Shown one piece after another: positions 33,277 to 45,293 of a stretch of 64,000 nucleotides of DNA. The stretch is from Edaphochlamys debaryana. Taxonomy: Eukaryota; Chlorophyta; Chlorophyceae; Chlamydomonadales. Every line of letters begins with the position of its first letter. Position 1 is the stretch's first letter. The position numbers and the translations under genes are program-made. The notes beneath the pieces are model-generated. The model saw nothing but the letters and a program-made list of their open reading frames with translations, made no database searches and had not been told where the DNA came from. The DNA is taken from contig JAEHOE010000128.1 in the NCBI GenBank assembly GCA_016858145.1, forward strand, positions 248,001 to 312,000, written 5' to 3'.

Positions 33277-35970
33277 ACAGAGGACAGCACAGGGCTGGGG
33301 GCCACGAGCGGCAGCTTCCCGCTACTCGCCTGCTGGTAGTAGTAGGCAGGTAGCAGACTCGATTGTGCGTGGCCGGGCCCGGACAGATTGCGGGACTAGG
33401 ATATGATTGGTGTGGCTTCGTTGCGTGCGCGTTAGACTGTTGCCTGTTGGAGACTCCTCAGAGGGTGGGGACTAGGGAGCACGGGAGGCAGCTGGGCAAC
33501 AATCAACTGGCAGGATGCGCAGGAGTAATGGGCGTGCATTAAGTTGTGGACAGCATGGCACCGTGCAAGCGTGCGCCTCCCTGAGTGCCGCAAGGGCACG
33601 TGGCACTGGCAGCCGCACCAGAGCGCCGAGATGCGCGGTTGCTGACATTGGGCAGCAGTGATGTAGCCTGGCTGGTAGGGCCCCTTTGAGGGCATGGGCA
33701 TGCATGTCTGACGGGTCACCGCAGGATGGACAGACGTGCGGGGTGCGTGGGGCTTTTGGAGTTGTGGTGCTTATTGCAGCTAGTTTGGACTCAAAGACTA
33801 CAATGCAAGAAACAAATGCATGTATTGGCTGGAAGGGTAGCCACGGCACGGTGCACACCGCCAAAGAGAGACAGCCGGGTGCGTGCAGGAGGACTCGAGC
33901 CAGCAGTTAGCGCTATCGGTTGAAGAGCACCCGCGGCTCTCTCCTTGGTATGGCGCCCGTCCCAGGGGTGGGTTCGTTGGGCCCCCCGTCCTCTCCGGCA
34001 TGCGAGGGCGGCCGCCAGTCTCTGCCGTGCCTCGTCCCGGCAAGCCACAGGGGCCTCCTGCTGGTTAAGAGCCCAGGAAGCCACCGCTGCGTGGGCCGGG
34101 GCACGGAGTCAACCCAGCACCGCGGACCCACACCCGCGCTCCGCAATGCCCCCCTTGCAACGCCTGCCCCTCCCGCCCCCTCCCGCAAGTAAGCCCCCTT
34201 CGCGAGCCCTCCATTCAGCTTCTCCCCCCTCTCGCCTTCGCCGCCCTCTCTCCTTCTCCCCCCCTTACTCGTCCAGCAACCGGCTGAGCGGGCCTCCGCA
34301 GCTCACGCCCAAGCAGCGGCCCAGTCCGTCGGCCCCGGACCCCTGGCGCACGCCGTGTACGGCACCACCCGCACAGCAGCTCGGCGCCTGGCGCTGGGCT
34401 GCGGAGCCTGTGGCGTCATTGCTGCAGCAGGCGTCCTCCTGCCGTCACCGCACAAGCTCCTGCACCCGCCTGCCCCATACCCCCGACGTACACCCATACG
34501 CAGAGGCTGTGGGGGCGCGCATGAGGGCCACCGAGCTCATGCCTCACGGCAGCCGGACATAGTTTGCTCAATTGAGCGTAGAGCTGTGCGAAGCGGGGCA
34601 ACCAGCTAGCGTTCATTTCACCGGGTTAACCCGGTTACCACCGACGTGAGGCAGGCGAGGCAGGGGGCGGGAGGCGGCGGAGGCGCAAGCAGCAGCCGCG
34701 GTGGCGGGGTGACGGAAGGGCTTGGCCTGCACGGGGGTTGGGGTTGGGGTGGGGTGCGTGGCTGGGCGGCCCGCCCAGGGGGGCTCAATCGGGAGCGGGG
34801 TGGGGGAGGGAGGCGGGTGTGGGTCGACGTGCGTGGTGCGGCCGCACAAAGCCCCCCCGCGTCGTCCTCTTCCCGCGGCGCCCCAGGATTGGCAGCGCCC
34901 GGGCAGTCCGGCAACCTTCACCCACACAACGTCACCCACACCCTCCTGCTGTCGGCCGGCTCATCCACCTCGTTGGATAACATTCAAGCGAGAAGGAATC
35001 GGCAGGAGGTGGTTGTCTTGGGCTACCCTGCTGGCGTCCTTCTGTTCTCATCACACTCGCCCCATGCCCCGCGGTGTGCCTGCCGCGCTGCTGATGCGGG
35101 GCTGCCGGTGCACGACCATCACAACTTTGCCTGCGGTCAACCGTGTCCATTAATTCTCATGCATGGCCTTCAACCCATACCACGTACGGCAGTTCCAGCC
35201 CCGGTCCCGGCCCAGGAAGCCCGGGCAGGCCGTTGCCCAGACCGCCGTCTTCCATGGTCCTTTCCATCCCAAAATGTCATGACCTGCCATACTAATTGCG
35301 GTTATTACGGCGTCTGTTCATACCCTCGTATGAGCAACCAGGACTAAGAGTGTACAGCGTTTACGGCGATGAATCTTCACGAGCCTCCAGCCTCCAGGCC
35401 CAAAGGTCCAAAGAATTTAAACACCGCATTGCTGCGGCAGATCCCACGGAAATCCTTGACTGCTGCTTGTGCATCTAGATCAACGAGTCCCGCGCTATTA
35501 AACGCGCTGGGTGCTACTTCCACTCAAGCCCCGGTGGGCTGCAACCGGTCCGGTACCCTTAGTACCGTTGACGCTATGCGCAAGGCTCTGCCCACAACAA
35601 GGCTGCTGTATGTAATGTATGACTGAATGAATTCACACTGAAACCTCGGCACGATCGTCACATGCACTGCTGTGTGCCCTGTATAACGCTAACTAACCCC
35701 AAGTCGAGATGGCTGCCTGCCTGCCCCAACGTGTTCACACAGTGCGCGCTGCAGTGTTGTTGCGTCCGAAGTCCAGCACGCGCTGCGGGCAGTACTTGTA
35801 GCCAGTGCTGGCCAAAGCGTAGACGCATGAGCCGGGCCCGCCTAGGCCCCCGCACACATCCTCAAGCGTAGGGCATCTGCAGAGGGGGGCAGAGCGTACG
35901 TAGCAATGCGACTCAGCGTGCGGTTGCTGAGGCGGAAGCGGGTGGCGCAGGACGGAGGAAGGCCCCGAGC
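33277..35970. other. Intergenic region between two convergent genes
   Basis: Convergent 3' flanks of the genes at 32024-33276 (+) and 35971-43455 (-). A fragment resembling the 3' end of the TGD2-like gene lies at 34143-34295. Around 34,740 there are GGGGTT-type short repeats. No complete gene is supported; a candidate plus-strand reading with ATG at 34146 and a GTAAGC donor at 34189 runs into a stop straight after the join. Confidence 0.55.
34143..34295 (-). pseudogene. Fragment of the TGD2-like gene 3' end
   Basis: On the minus strand this reads L-S-R-L-L-D-E-stop, the same last seven codons as the TGD2-like gene at 46897, and the following 3' flank shares blocks with it (CGCGAAGGGGGC and GCAGGCGTTGCA-type words, in the same order). 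Upstream of the seven codons the similarity stops. It therefore looks like a truncated duplicate of the last codons plus 3' UTR, not a functional gene. Confidence 0.55.
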
Positions 35971-38900
35971 TCACTTGGCGGTGGGGCGGAAGCGCAGCAG
36001 CAGTCTGTTGCCCGGCAGCGCCGCCTGCTGGGGGCTGAGCAGCACCTTGGCGACCTTGAGCACCGCACACTCCACTGCGGGCTGCTTGCGGGTCGCGGCC
36101 TGGGTGTATGTCTCGTAGTGCGCGGCGGTGCCCGTGACCCCCGACTGTGGTGGGGGTGGGGGGCAATGGCCGGATGGGTCTCAAGCAGGCAGGCCATCAT
36201 ATCAGAGGCGCTTGCATGCGACCACGGAGCACCTGGAAACTCAGCTACAAGGCCACTCATTCGTTCCGGCGGCCCACACTACCTAAACTACCCAGCCAGC
36301 ACCCTCGCACCTCGTCCGACCCAGCCGGCAGCAGGGCTCCGTAAACCGCACTCCCAACGCAGGCGGGTGGGGTGAGGACCTGGGCGAGGGCGGGGCAACG
36401 CGGTGCGCGGAAGTGAAGCGGGTATACAGCAGCTGGGCACCGGCCGGCCCGGGAGGGGATGCTGTGGATGGTGAGAGCAGCCGCTGAAGTAGCCCCCGTC
36501 GGCGGGGGCGGGCGGGCCTGATTGCAGGCAGCCAGCGGCGGCCGGATGCCAAGACCCAACATCCCCCGCCCTTTCCGCTCACCATGAAGGCATACGTACT
36601 CTGTGCCCCCGGCCCAGGCTCCACCGCCGGCACGGCAATTGTTACCTACGTAGATAGGGACAACGGGGCAGTCTGAAGGCAGCCAGGGGCGGCCCGCACA
36701 TAAGCATCATTCGGGGGTGACCCTTGCGTCGAGAACCAACGCAAAACCGCGAACTCCGGGCTCACCTCGAGCCAGCCGTCGGGCCCCACGCGGCGGGAGA
36801 TTGCGCCGGCATCGAGCTGGTAGGGCACTTTGGTTTCACCCTTGCGCTTGCCGCAGGGGCCGAACACCGGAGCGCAGACCTGCCAGTTGGCCGCTTGTGG
36901 CGGTGGCGGTGGAGGCGGAGGCGGCGGCGGTGGAGGCATTGGGGGCTGCTGTGCGTTGGGCAAAAACGACGGCGGCGCTCGCGCAGTGCAGGAGGCCGCA
37001 CGCGGGATGCCCTTTGTGAGGAAGGCCTCCGATTGCTTGGGGTGGCTCAGCAGCAGGGAGCGGGGCATGAGCCGCAGCAGCGCACCTGCGTGGAACAATG
37101 CACAGCAGGGGTCATGTGCTGCGTGAAGCCCTACGTTTGTGCATCCTAGCCTCGACTACCTCGACTCAGTCTAGTGGTGCGACGCTCTCACCAGTTGCGG
37201 TCGGCCGCATCTCCACCACCACGGCCGCCGCCGGCTCGCCGCCCGTGACGGGAGACCCCAGCGCCGCAGCAACTGGGCCCCCCGCTCCGGCGCTGGCAGC
37301 GGCAGCGCAGCTGACAGCCTCGGCCACGGCTCCGGGCAGGCTGCTCGTGTTGGAGTTGGATGCGATGGCGTTTGCCCAGGCGGGCTGGCCACCTCCGTCG
37401 CCCAGAAGCTCACCGGTGCCAGCGGCCACCTGCACGGTCGGGAAGGAGAGGGCCGTCAGGGAGCAGGTGTGCGGAGTGTGAACCGAACTGAGACCCGGCA
37501 TCAACCTGGGGCGGCACGTCCATCGTTGCCCGCGCGCTAGCTCACCAGGGTGCAGTCGGGCACAATGTCGCCCGCCAGCTCCCGCAGCAGCGCCGGCGTC
37601 TCGCCCGCTGCAGCCAGCTCGGGCCCCAGGAGCACCGTGACGGCTGCGCGCGTGCGCCTCAGCAGCCTGACCAGCTGCGCCCTCACAGCCGGATCCGCCA
37701 GGGCGCTGCGGAGGACCGTGTCCGACACGAAGAGGCTGTTGGCGTCCTGCAGCCGCATCGCCCGCCCGCCGGGTGTGCGCATGAGCTCTGGGAAGGCCGC
37801 AGCAGCAAAGGCCTCGACAATGAGGTCTGAGCCAGCCGTGCCGCCCGAGTCTGAGGCGGACCGGGCGCCAATTGCGGTGGGGCCAAGGCTGCTGGGATCA
37901 CGCCCAAGCATGCACAGCCCGCGGCAGTCCTTGGCGGCCGCCAATGGGACGACGGCGGGCTCAAGCGGGAAGAAGGGCGCACTGGGGGGTGTAGAATCCA
38001 GCGGCGACATCGGGGGCGTGCTTGGCAGGGGTGAGGGCGTGGGCTGGTCTGGAGGTGGCGGCGTGGGCTGGTTTGGAGGCGGCGGCGGCGGCACCGCAGG
38101 GGGTGGTGGCGAGGGTGGGTCGTCAAGCGGTGGTGGGGGCGGCGGCGGCGGAGGTGGGCGGAGGATCGCGCGAGGTAGCAGGGGATTGAGCGACTGCGCA
38201 GGGGAGGGCGGCGTCTGTAGCAGGGGATTGAGAGGCGGGGAGGGACTGGGCGGTTCCGGGCTTGGAGGTGCACGACTGGGGGGTTCAGAGCTGGGCAGCC
38301 CGGAGTCTGGTGGGTTGGGCGAATCTGGGCTGGGCGGATCTGGGCTGGGAGGGCTGGGACTGGACGGCTGTGGGCTTAGGGGCCTGGGATGCGGTCTTGG
38401 CGCGTCAGGGCTGGGCAGGCTTGGGCTTGGGGGCACGGCAATGGGTGCCTTCGGGCTGGGGTAAAGGGGACTTCGCGGCTCGGGGCTGAGAGTCTCCGGG
38501 CTGGGTGGGATGGGGATGGGTGGCTCCGAACTGGATGGCTCCGGGCTGGGTGGGTTGGGGCTGGGTGGGTTGGGGCTGGGCGGCTCCGGGACGGGTGGTA
38601 CCGAGATGGGTGGAACGGGGCTGGGTGGCTGCGGGATAGGTGACACGGGGCTGGGCGGCGCGGGGCTGGGCGGCACCAGGCCCGGCGGCACCGGGCTAGG
38701 CGGCATGGGACTGGGCGGCACCGGGCTGCTGGGCGGCTCCGGGCTGGGCAGTTCCGGCGGGCTGGGTGGCTCCAAACCGGGTGGGCTGGGGCTGGGCGGC
38801 TCCGTGCCGGATGGGTTGGGGCTGGGTGACTGCGGGCTGGGCGGCTCCGGGCTGGGTGGGGTGGGGCTGGGTGGATTGGGGCTGGGCGGCTCCGGGCTGG

Positions 38901-41900
38901 GTGGGGTGGGGCTGGGTGGCCCCGGGCTGGGCGGCTCCGGGCTGGGTGGGTTGGGGCTGGGCGGCTCCAGGCTAGGTGGGATGGGGCTGGGTGGCCCCGG
39001 GCTGGGTGGCTCCGGGCTGGGTGGGTTGGGGCTGGGCGGCTCCGGGCTGGGTGGGGTGGGGCTGGGTGGCCCCGGGCTGGGCAGCTCCGGGCTGGGTGGG
39101 GTGGGGCTGGGAGGCTCCAGGCTAGGTGGGGTGGGGCTGGGTGGCCCCGGGCTGGGCGGCTCCCGGCTGGGTGGGTTGGGGCTGGGAGGCTCCAGGCTAG
39201 GTGGGGTGGGGCTGGGTGGCCCCGGGCTGGGCGGCTCCGGGCTGGGTGGGTTGGGGCTGGGCGGCTCCGGGCTGGGTGGGTTGGGGCTGGGCGGCTCCGG
39301 GCTGGGTGGGTTGGGGCTGGGAGGCTCCGGGCTGGGAGGATCCGGGCTGGGCGGCTCCGGGCTGGGTGGGTTGGGGCTGGGTGGGTTGGGGCTGGGTGGG
39401 TTGGGGCTGGGAGGCTCCGGGCTGGGAGGCTTCAGGCTGGGAGGCTCCGGGCTGGGCGGCTCCGGGCTGGGAGGCTCCGGGCTGGGAGGCTCCGGGCTGG
39501 GCGGCTCCGGGCTGGGCGGCTCCGGGCTGGGTGGGTTCGGGCTGGGTGGCTCCGGGCTTGGAGGCTCCGGGCTGGGTGGGTTGGGGCTGGGTGGCTCCGG
39601 GCTGGGTGGGTTGGGGCTGGGTGGGTTGGGGCTGGGAGGCTCCGGGCTGGGAGGCTCCGGGCTGGGAGGCTCCGGGCTGGGTGGGTTGGGGCTGGGAGGC
39701 TCCGGGCTGGGCGGCTCCGGGCTGGGTGGGTTGGGGCTGGGTGGCTCCGGGCTGGGAGGCTCCGGGCTGGGTGGGTTCGGGCTGGGTGTCTCCGGGCTGG
39801 GCGGCTCCGGGCTGGGCGGCTCCGGGCTGGGTGGGTTGGGGCTGGGTGGCTCCGGGCTGGGTGGGTTGGGGTTGGGAGGCTCCGGGCTGGGCGGCTCCGG
39901 GCTGGGCGGCTCCGGGCTGGGCGGCTCCGGGCTGGGTGGGTTGGGGCTGGGTGGCTCCGGGCTGGGTGGGTTGGGGCTGGGCGGCTCCGGGCTGGGCGGC
40001 TCCGGGCTGGGCGGCTCCGGGCTGGGCGGCTCCGGGCTCGGTGGCTCCGGGCTGGGCGGCTCCGGGCTGGGTGGGTTGGGGCTGGGTGGGTTGGGGCTTG
40101 GCGGCTCCGGGCTGGGCGGCTCCGGGCTGGGCGGCTCCGGGCTCGGTGGCTCCGGGCTGGGCGGCTCCGGGCTGGGAGGCTTCGGGCTAGGAGGCTCCGG
40201 GCTTGGCGGCTCCGGGCTGGGCGGCTCCGGGCTGGGTGGGTTGGGGCTGGGTGGCTCCGGGCTGGGAGGCTCCGGGCTGGGAGGCTCCGGGCTGGGTGGC
40301 CCCGGGCTGGGAGGCTCCGGGCTGGGTGGGTTGGGGCTGGGAGGCTCCGGGCTGGGTGGGTTGGGGCTGGGAGGCTCCGGGCTGGGTGGCTCCGGGCTGG
40401 GTGGCCCCGGGCTCGGTGGCTCCGGGCTGGGAGGCTCTGGGCTGGGAGGCTCCGGGCTGGGCGGCACCGGCGGGCTGGGCGGCACCGGGCTAGGCGGTGC
40501 GGAACTGAGCGGCTCCGGGCTTGGCGGCTTGGGGAACGGCGTAGGTACACCTTGCACCCACACTACGGGCGGTACACACGCGATTGCGGGGCGGAGTGAG
40601 GACAGCGAATATCCATAAGAGTTCATGCAAGCCAGTCATCCAGGCGGCGCTCGGCACGGCCCGGGCCGCTTACGGGGGCCCAACTCCCTTGTAATCTAAC
40701 GGCACGCGGACGGAAGCCGGCCGAGCCCCCACGCACCCACGCACCGGCCCAAATTGGCATGCTGGTTGTGACGTATGACCCGCCAGTCAGGGGCACAGCC
40801 TGATACCAAGCATCAGTGTCGGACCATGTGTTGATGTTGAAAGTGCCTGCGGTCGGTAAGCACGCGCGCATTCTTGGGGTTGGCTCGCCCCTTGAGGGGC
40901 AAGACAGAGTTCTTGGGGAAGAAGAGACCACACAGGGACCACCGGCCCTTAGTTAATTCGCCCCGAAGCGAGGCAAACGGGACGAGATGGGGGAGCGAAA
41001 TTGGAGTGAGGGCTCCACGTACGGTCGTGGAGCCCTCACTCGAACATTCGGGCCCCTGGGGGGAAGCACGGGGCTCAGGACAGCGCCGCACGCTGACGCT
41101 TATGGAATACTAACAGTCATTAATTCTCCCTAAAATCAGGCGTGCAGCTAGTGCAGCGGGCGAGCGGGGCTGTGAACTTGCGGCCAGTTGTACCCGCTTG
41201 ATCCTCCGCCGCATCCTTCTTATGTGAGTGCAGCGGAAGCAAGAATGCCTGGCCGCATGTCCCGGGCGAACACGCGATCACCTCCGAGCACGTACGCTGG
41301 GCTCCGAGAACGCGTTATGTAACAAGAACAGACGGCGCGGATCAACGACAATCCGGATCGGTCATTTGTTATCGTTTGCATTTGCTGCAGGGGGTTCCCC
41401 GCGCCAGCCGGGGCTTGCTGATGAGAGAGCCTTTGCGAGATACCGACCCAAAAATGATCCGACAGATGTGCGTTTCGCTGTACGCCAAGCACACCGCTGC
41501 TGCGGGCTGATTAGCCCTGATGATTGGTTTTCATATTGGAGCAATCAAGGTGCACATCAAGCCTGAATCCAGACCTCATGCAGCCCCAGCAGGCGGGTTC
41601 CACTACTCCCGGGGCCGGGCTCACTAGCACGCGCCTGGTCCCCACCCCAAATAATCATATGTGCTTGTCGTGCATGTAGAGGCCAGTTCCAGGCCTTGGG
41701 GGGCTTAGAAGCGGTCGGTCGCGGGCGCATGTCGACCGACATGCTTACTTGGGCGGGCGAGGGACCTCCGCGGAAGTCGTCAGAACTCTCTCAATAGTTG
41801 TCCTTGCTACAAGGAAGCCGTATGAGAGTAGCGTGGTGCTGAGATGCGCTCACGGCGGGTGGTCGCTGGCTGTCAGTCAACGGTCCGTTCTGGGCATCGC

Positions 41901-43455
41901 GAGCCGTTCTCCGCTCAATTCGACTCACAATAACCTACGTATGCTTTCCTTAGCTTCACTTGTCAAGGGCGAGCGGAACATCGGAGGCCGGACGCCCCTT
42001 CCCGACCTCGGTCCGACCGTGCCGAAACCCACCCACTACTGGACTCTAGTCCAGGAAGTTGAGCTCTGGCTTGTGGTATGGTCAGTACCCTTGACCGTCT
42101 CTTTCCTGGCATGCTTAGGGTGCACGGGGCGTGGGGACCAGGGTTGGGCCGGAGTAGAACCCGTCTGTGCAGCCCGTGCAGGAGAGCTGAGACGATGAGA
42201 GCGCACGGCCAAGTTGCCGCTCAGACAAAGCTGTAGTTGACAGGGTCCCACAGGTGCCCTGCGACGTGGTGAGATGCCCGGACCGAGCGCGTTGTTGCTA
42301 TCTGACTTTCTACAACTTAGATCCGTCAAGTCAACAAAGCAAGTAGTGGAAATGTGTTTCGCCCAGCTCATCGTGGGGCCCCCCTGTACCCTCGAAGTAA
42401 GCTTCGCGCGGAGCGCATACGTCCCCCACGCTCTGCATCTTGCCCGCACGCATGTGTGGATAAGTAGCCGAGCCTGTCCAGGGCTCGGCAGACCCCTGGG
42501 AAGGTGGGGAGGGTTATGGCTGGGAGCGAGGCCCGTTCCCTCGGCATGTATCTGATGGTTTGGGGTTCCCGAGCCAAACGAAAGGCCACCCGGTCGGTCT
42601 AGTAATTGCAACCCGCCACAACGAAGCTTTCTCACTTGAGTACCAGCGTTGGCCGTTGGTTGCGTAGGCATTCCAGCCAGCGGTGTTGACGGTAGACGAC
42701 ACGGACATGCCCTTGTAAGCGATCGATGCGTAGATCTGGGTGAGCATCACCCAGTACCGCAACCCGGGACGGATTGTTAAGGTGGTGCCGGCAGCGGGTG
42801 TCATGTTGACCATCGCGTAACTTGAGGGAAGTACGATGGGTTCTGTTAGGGCGCGCGACAGGTAGGGGCGGGTTGGTTAAATGGCAGCTTACTTGTAGGT
42901 ACCTTCGAGGCACGCGTTAGTTGCATGCATGGAGCACGCACATACAGCAGCAGGCCACTCACGGAGGCGGCCCACGTAGGTGGTGGGCGCGTTTGCAGAG
43001 CTGCTGGAGCTGAACAGGGCCGCTGCCAGTGAGCCACCGCTAGCAGATTGAGCAACCAGGGTGATCCACGCCAGCGAGAGGTCGTAGTAACCCGCCGAAA
43101 CGCTGCAAGCAAAGGCAAATAGGACCGAGGCAGGGGCGGGGGCGGGAGGGGATGGAGGGCGGATGGGGGTAGGGCAGCGCCTGCTGTACTCGCCACCCTA
43201 GCTATCAAGCCTGCAGCTTGCTCTCTAACCCTGTGCGCAGGTGGCTTGACGCACGGCGGGCACCCACGCGAAGTAAGGAGCTATAACAGTGGCAGATGTG
43301 CCCACGTTCTTGCTGACTCCGGCCGCGCCCGCCTCGCCGCCCAGCGTGTTGATAATACATGTGAACACAGTTGCATTCCCCGAAAAGGGGGCAAGCAGCA
43401 CCAGCAGTAGCGTCGCCAAGGCGCAGCGGCGATGGAGGCTGCGCAGTGGGGACAA
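35971..43455 (-). CDS. Secreted hydroxyproline-rich protein with beta-sandwich head and PPSPEP rod
   Basis: Exons: about 43455-43268, 43102-42963, 42842-42636, 40846-40745, 40562-37546, 37429-37192, 37085-36766, 36645-36583, 36144-35971 (stop TGA); phases agree throughout. The N terminus has a secretion-signal core ([18 protein letters not shown]); the initiating ATG lies in an upstream exon I could not place. About 160 residues then follow the pattern of PEP-CTERM/choice-of-anchor beta-sandwiches: [43 protein letters not shown]-rich end. Next come roughly 770 residues of PPSPEP/PPSPNP hexads (substrate for prolyl hydroxylation and O-glycosylation in algal walls), a Pro-only stretch, and about 400 C-terminal residues with spaced Cys ([10 protein letters not shown]) and a poly-Pro loop near 36930. 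The C-terminal part is of no family I recognise. A cell-wall or matrix role is inferred. Confidence 0.82.
38240..40540. repeat. 18-bp minisatellite coding the PPSPEP rod
   Basis: The plus strand shows units such as GGGCTGGGCGGCTCC and GGGCTGGGTGGGTTG repeated over about 2.3 kb; each 18-bp unit encodes one hexad P-P-S-P-(E/N/G/T)-P on the minus strand. Two main unit variants (SPEP and SPNP) alternate irregularly, as expected from unequal exchange. The array keeps all frames open, which creates a long Gly-rich antisense frame that is not a gene. Confidence 0.95.
40847..42635. other. Long intron of the HRGP gene
   Basis: About 1.8 kb, much longer than the other introns of this gene and lacking their G-run/C-run ends. 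It contains the perfect hairpin at 41004-41041. I see no exon or transposon protein in it; an old insertion would explain the length. Confidence 0.5.
41004..41041. repeat. Perfect 16-bp inverted repeat (hairpin) in an intron
   Basis: GAGTGAGGGCTCCACG at 41004-41019 is followed after six bases by its exact reverse complement at 41026-41041. The stem stops at a G-G mismatch on both sides. It lies in the long HRGP intron, so it could form in pre-mRNA or be the remnant of a small palindromic element. Confidence 0.9.
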
Positions 43456-45220
43456 GGGGCGGGTTTGGTGAGCACTGCACGGCAGGGTAGGCAGGGTTAA
43501 GAGTTAGGACGGGTGAGGAGGAAGTCGACGCGCCCTGCTGCTCGTCGCAGGCCCCCAATCGCAAGTATCGATACATGACCGCAATTCTTACGCATATGAT
43601 GCCGGATGCTAGGGGTTTATGTGCTAAAACGCAGCAATGCACATTATGCACATTGCGTGTTCGGTCCGTTGAGCCTGCAGCGGGGTCAAGTGCCCGCGTG
43701 ACTGCCCTGGTAGGACTGGTGTATCGGACACATGCTGCTGCGTTGGCCCCGTGTCGCAGGAAAGCTCGGGAAGGGCTCGCTCGAGCGAGGAATGCATGGT
43801 CCTGCTGCTGCTGGTCCTTGCACTGGCGGCAAGCGAGCAGCCCATGGGGCAGTCGGTAACGCCGTGCGTGAAACAGGCCGATGCCATCATCGCAGCTGCA
43901 CTGTAACTCAATTCCTCGTCATGGTTCCCATCCATGGGACCAGCCCGGCCGATCGTGCCGTTCTATCTGCTATCTCACCTCGGCGGCCCCAATCGCAGCG
44001 CTCGAGACGTTGTGGACATCAAAGGTTGAAGGAATCAAGTGTGATAGACCGCGCAGTGCTCGCGGTGAGAATGACGCACGCAGAATATGTGTGTGATTGA
44101 GCGATGATGTTTGTGTGATTGAGCGATTGGGCATTCCCTGCATATGCACGTCCGCGCCCGCCCCGTGCGTGAGAGCACGCACCGTACAGACGTGACGCGG
44201 CCATCTCGCGCAATCCATACATAATGCAAGCTATGCTCAAGCATCCTGAAGCAGGAGGTCGCGCACGCAAGGCCTACCCCGCCGCGCAAGAAATAATGGC
44301 TGGATGGCTCGCCATTGTGATGACCACCTCGGTCGTGACGCGCTAGGCCGCGGTTACACAGAAGGCATGACCAGCATTCATCAGCGGTACAAACGGGGAA
44401 GGCAAATGGCTGCGGCGCGAAGCAGATGTATTGAAAAGCGAGGGTCGACGTTGCCTCGCGCTCACGACCAGCCAGCAGCAGCAGTGGTGCAGCAGTGGTG
44501 CACCAAGGTGGCCAAAGCGTAGCCGACCGTCGTTCGGAGCGCTTCGAGGCAGTCCCTGGTTATGCTGCCTGCCTGTCGAGCGGATTACGATGCATGTCGA
44601 TCGCAGGCACGCGGTGGTGTCCGCGGGTCCACGCCGCCGCGGCCGACAGGCTCAGCGATCGCGAGAGCCAATTATGGCATCAAACGGCGCACAGCACCCA
44701 CACCAAAACGATCAGTCACCGTCACCGGGGAAGTGTGGCCCGTCGCGTAACGCTCCTAAGTTACCTAAGTCACCGTTGTCGCTTCCGCGCGAATACTGGT
44801 GTATTAAGCAAAGCGCGCTTTCAATGCATACACCTTGTGCGACTGAAACAGGGGGCCGTCTCCATGACTCCCAGTGCGAGGCCGAAATGCGACGGTTTTG
44901 CGCTTTTTCTCCGGCGCGGAGCCTAGGCTGCTTGAGGCCCTACGTAAGATAGAGAAATCTGCCGCCCGCTAGCGATAGAAAGCAGACACACAATAAGCGT
45001 AGTCACACAAAATCTTTGCGTGACCCCCTAGGACCTACCGTTCTGCTGCGACTAGAGATGCCCAGCCAGGGCAGGACGTGTGAAGACGGCTGCACTGGTC
45101 TCGACCCAGGGAGCAAGGAGTGTGGGGACGTGCACGTGTCTTAACAGGCGGGAGAGGCACAGGCTGCGCCATCGAAGGCTGCTCCTACTGCTCCCCTCTG
45201 TCCCCCCCAATAATGCAGGC

Positions 45221-45293
45221 TTAGCGCAGCGGTAGCCGGGTTAGTGAGGGGGTGACTTCGGCCGCCAGGGTTTGGTCCCCGCGTGTGCCACGG
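45221..45293 (+). mobile_element. Possible tRNA-derived SINE head
   Basis: TAGCGCAGCGG fits the pol III A box (TRGYNNANNNG) exactly. GGTTTGGTCCCC about 50 bases later is a degraded B box. The acceptor stem does not close properly (only GGC with GCC), so a functional tRNA gene is unlikely; a decayed SINE head or tRNA pseudogene fits better. Confidence 0.35.

Noticed and set aside
33889..33948. tRNA gene (D-arm-like TAGCGCTATCGG, or on the other strand a B-box-like GGCTCGAGTCC with a 7-bp closing stem)
   Set aside because: Enclosed length is only about 58 nt and the T stem does not pair; no strand yields a full cloverleaf.
34146..34562. Small spliced gene on the plus strand
   Set aside because: Joining the GTAAGC donor to the nearest acceptor gives a stop after four codons, and the interval matches the antisense of a TGD2 3' end.
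38510..40618. 702-codon Gly-Leu-Ser-rich open frame on the plus strand
   Set aside because: Exact antisense of the PPSPEP array; the 18-bp unit has no stop in this frame, and there is no start context, splice partner or non-repeat sequence.
37537..40626. CRISPR array
   Set aside because: Repeats are contiguous 18-bp coding units without unique spacers, in a eukaryotic gene.
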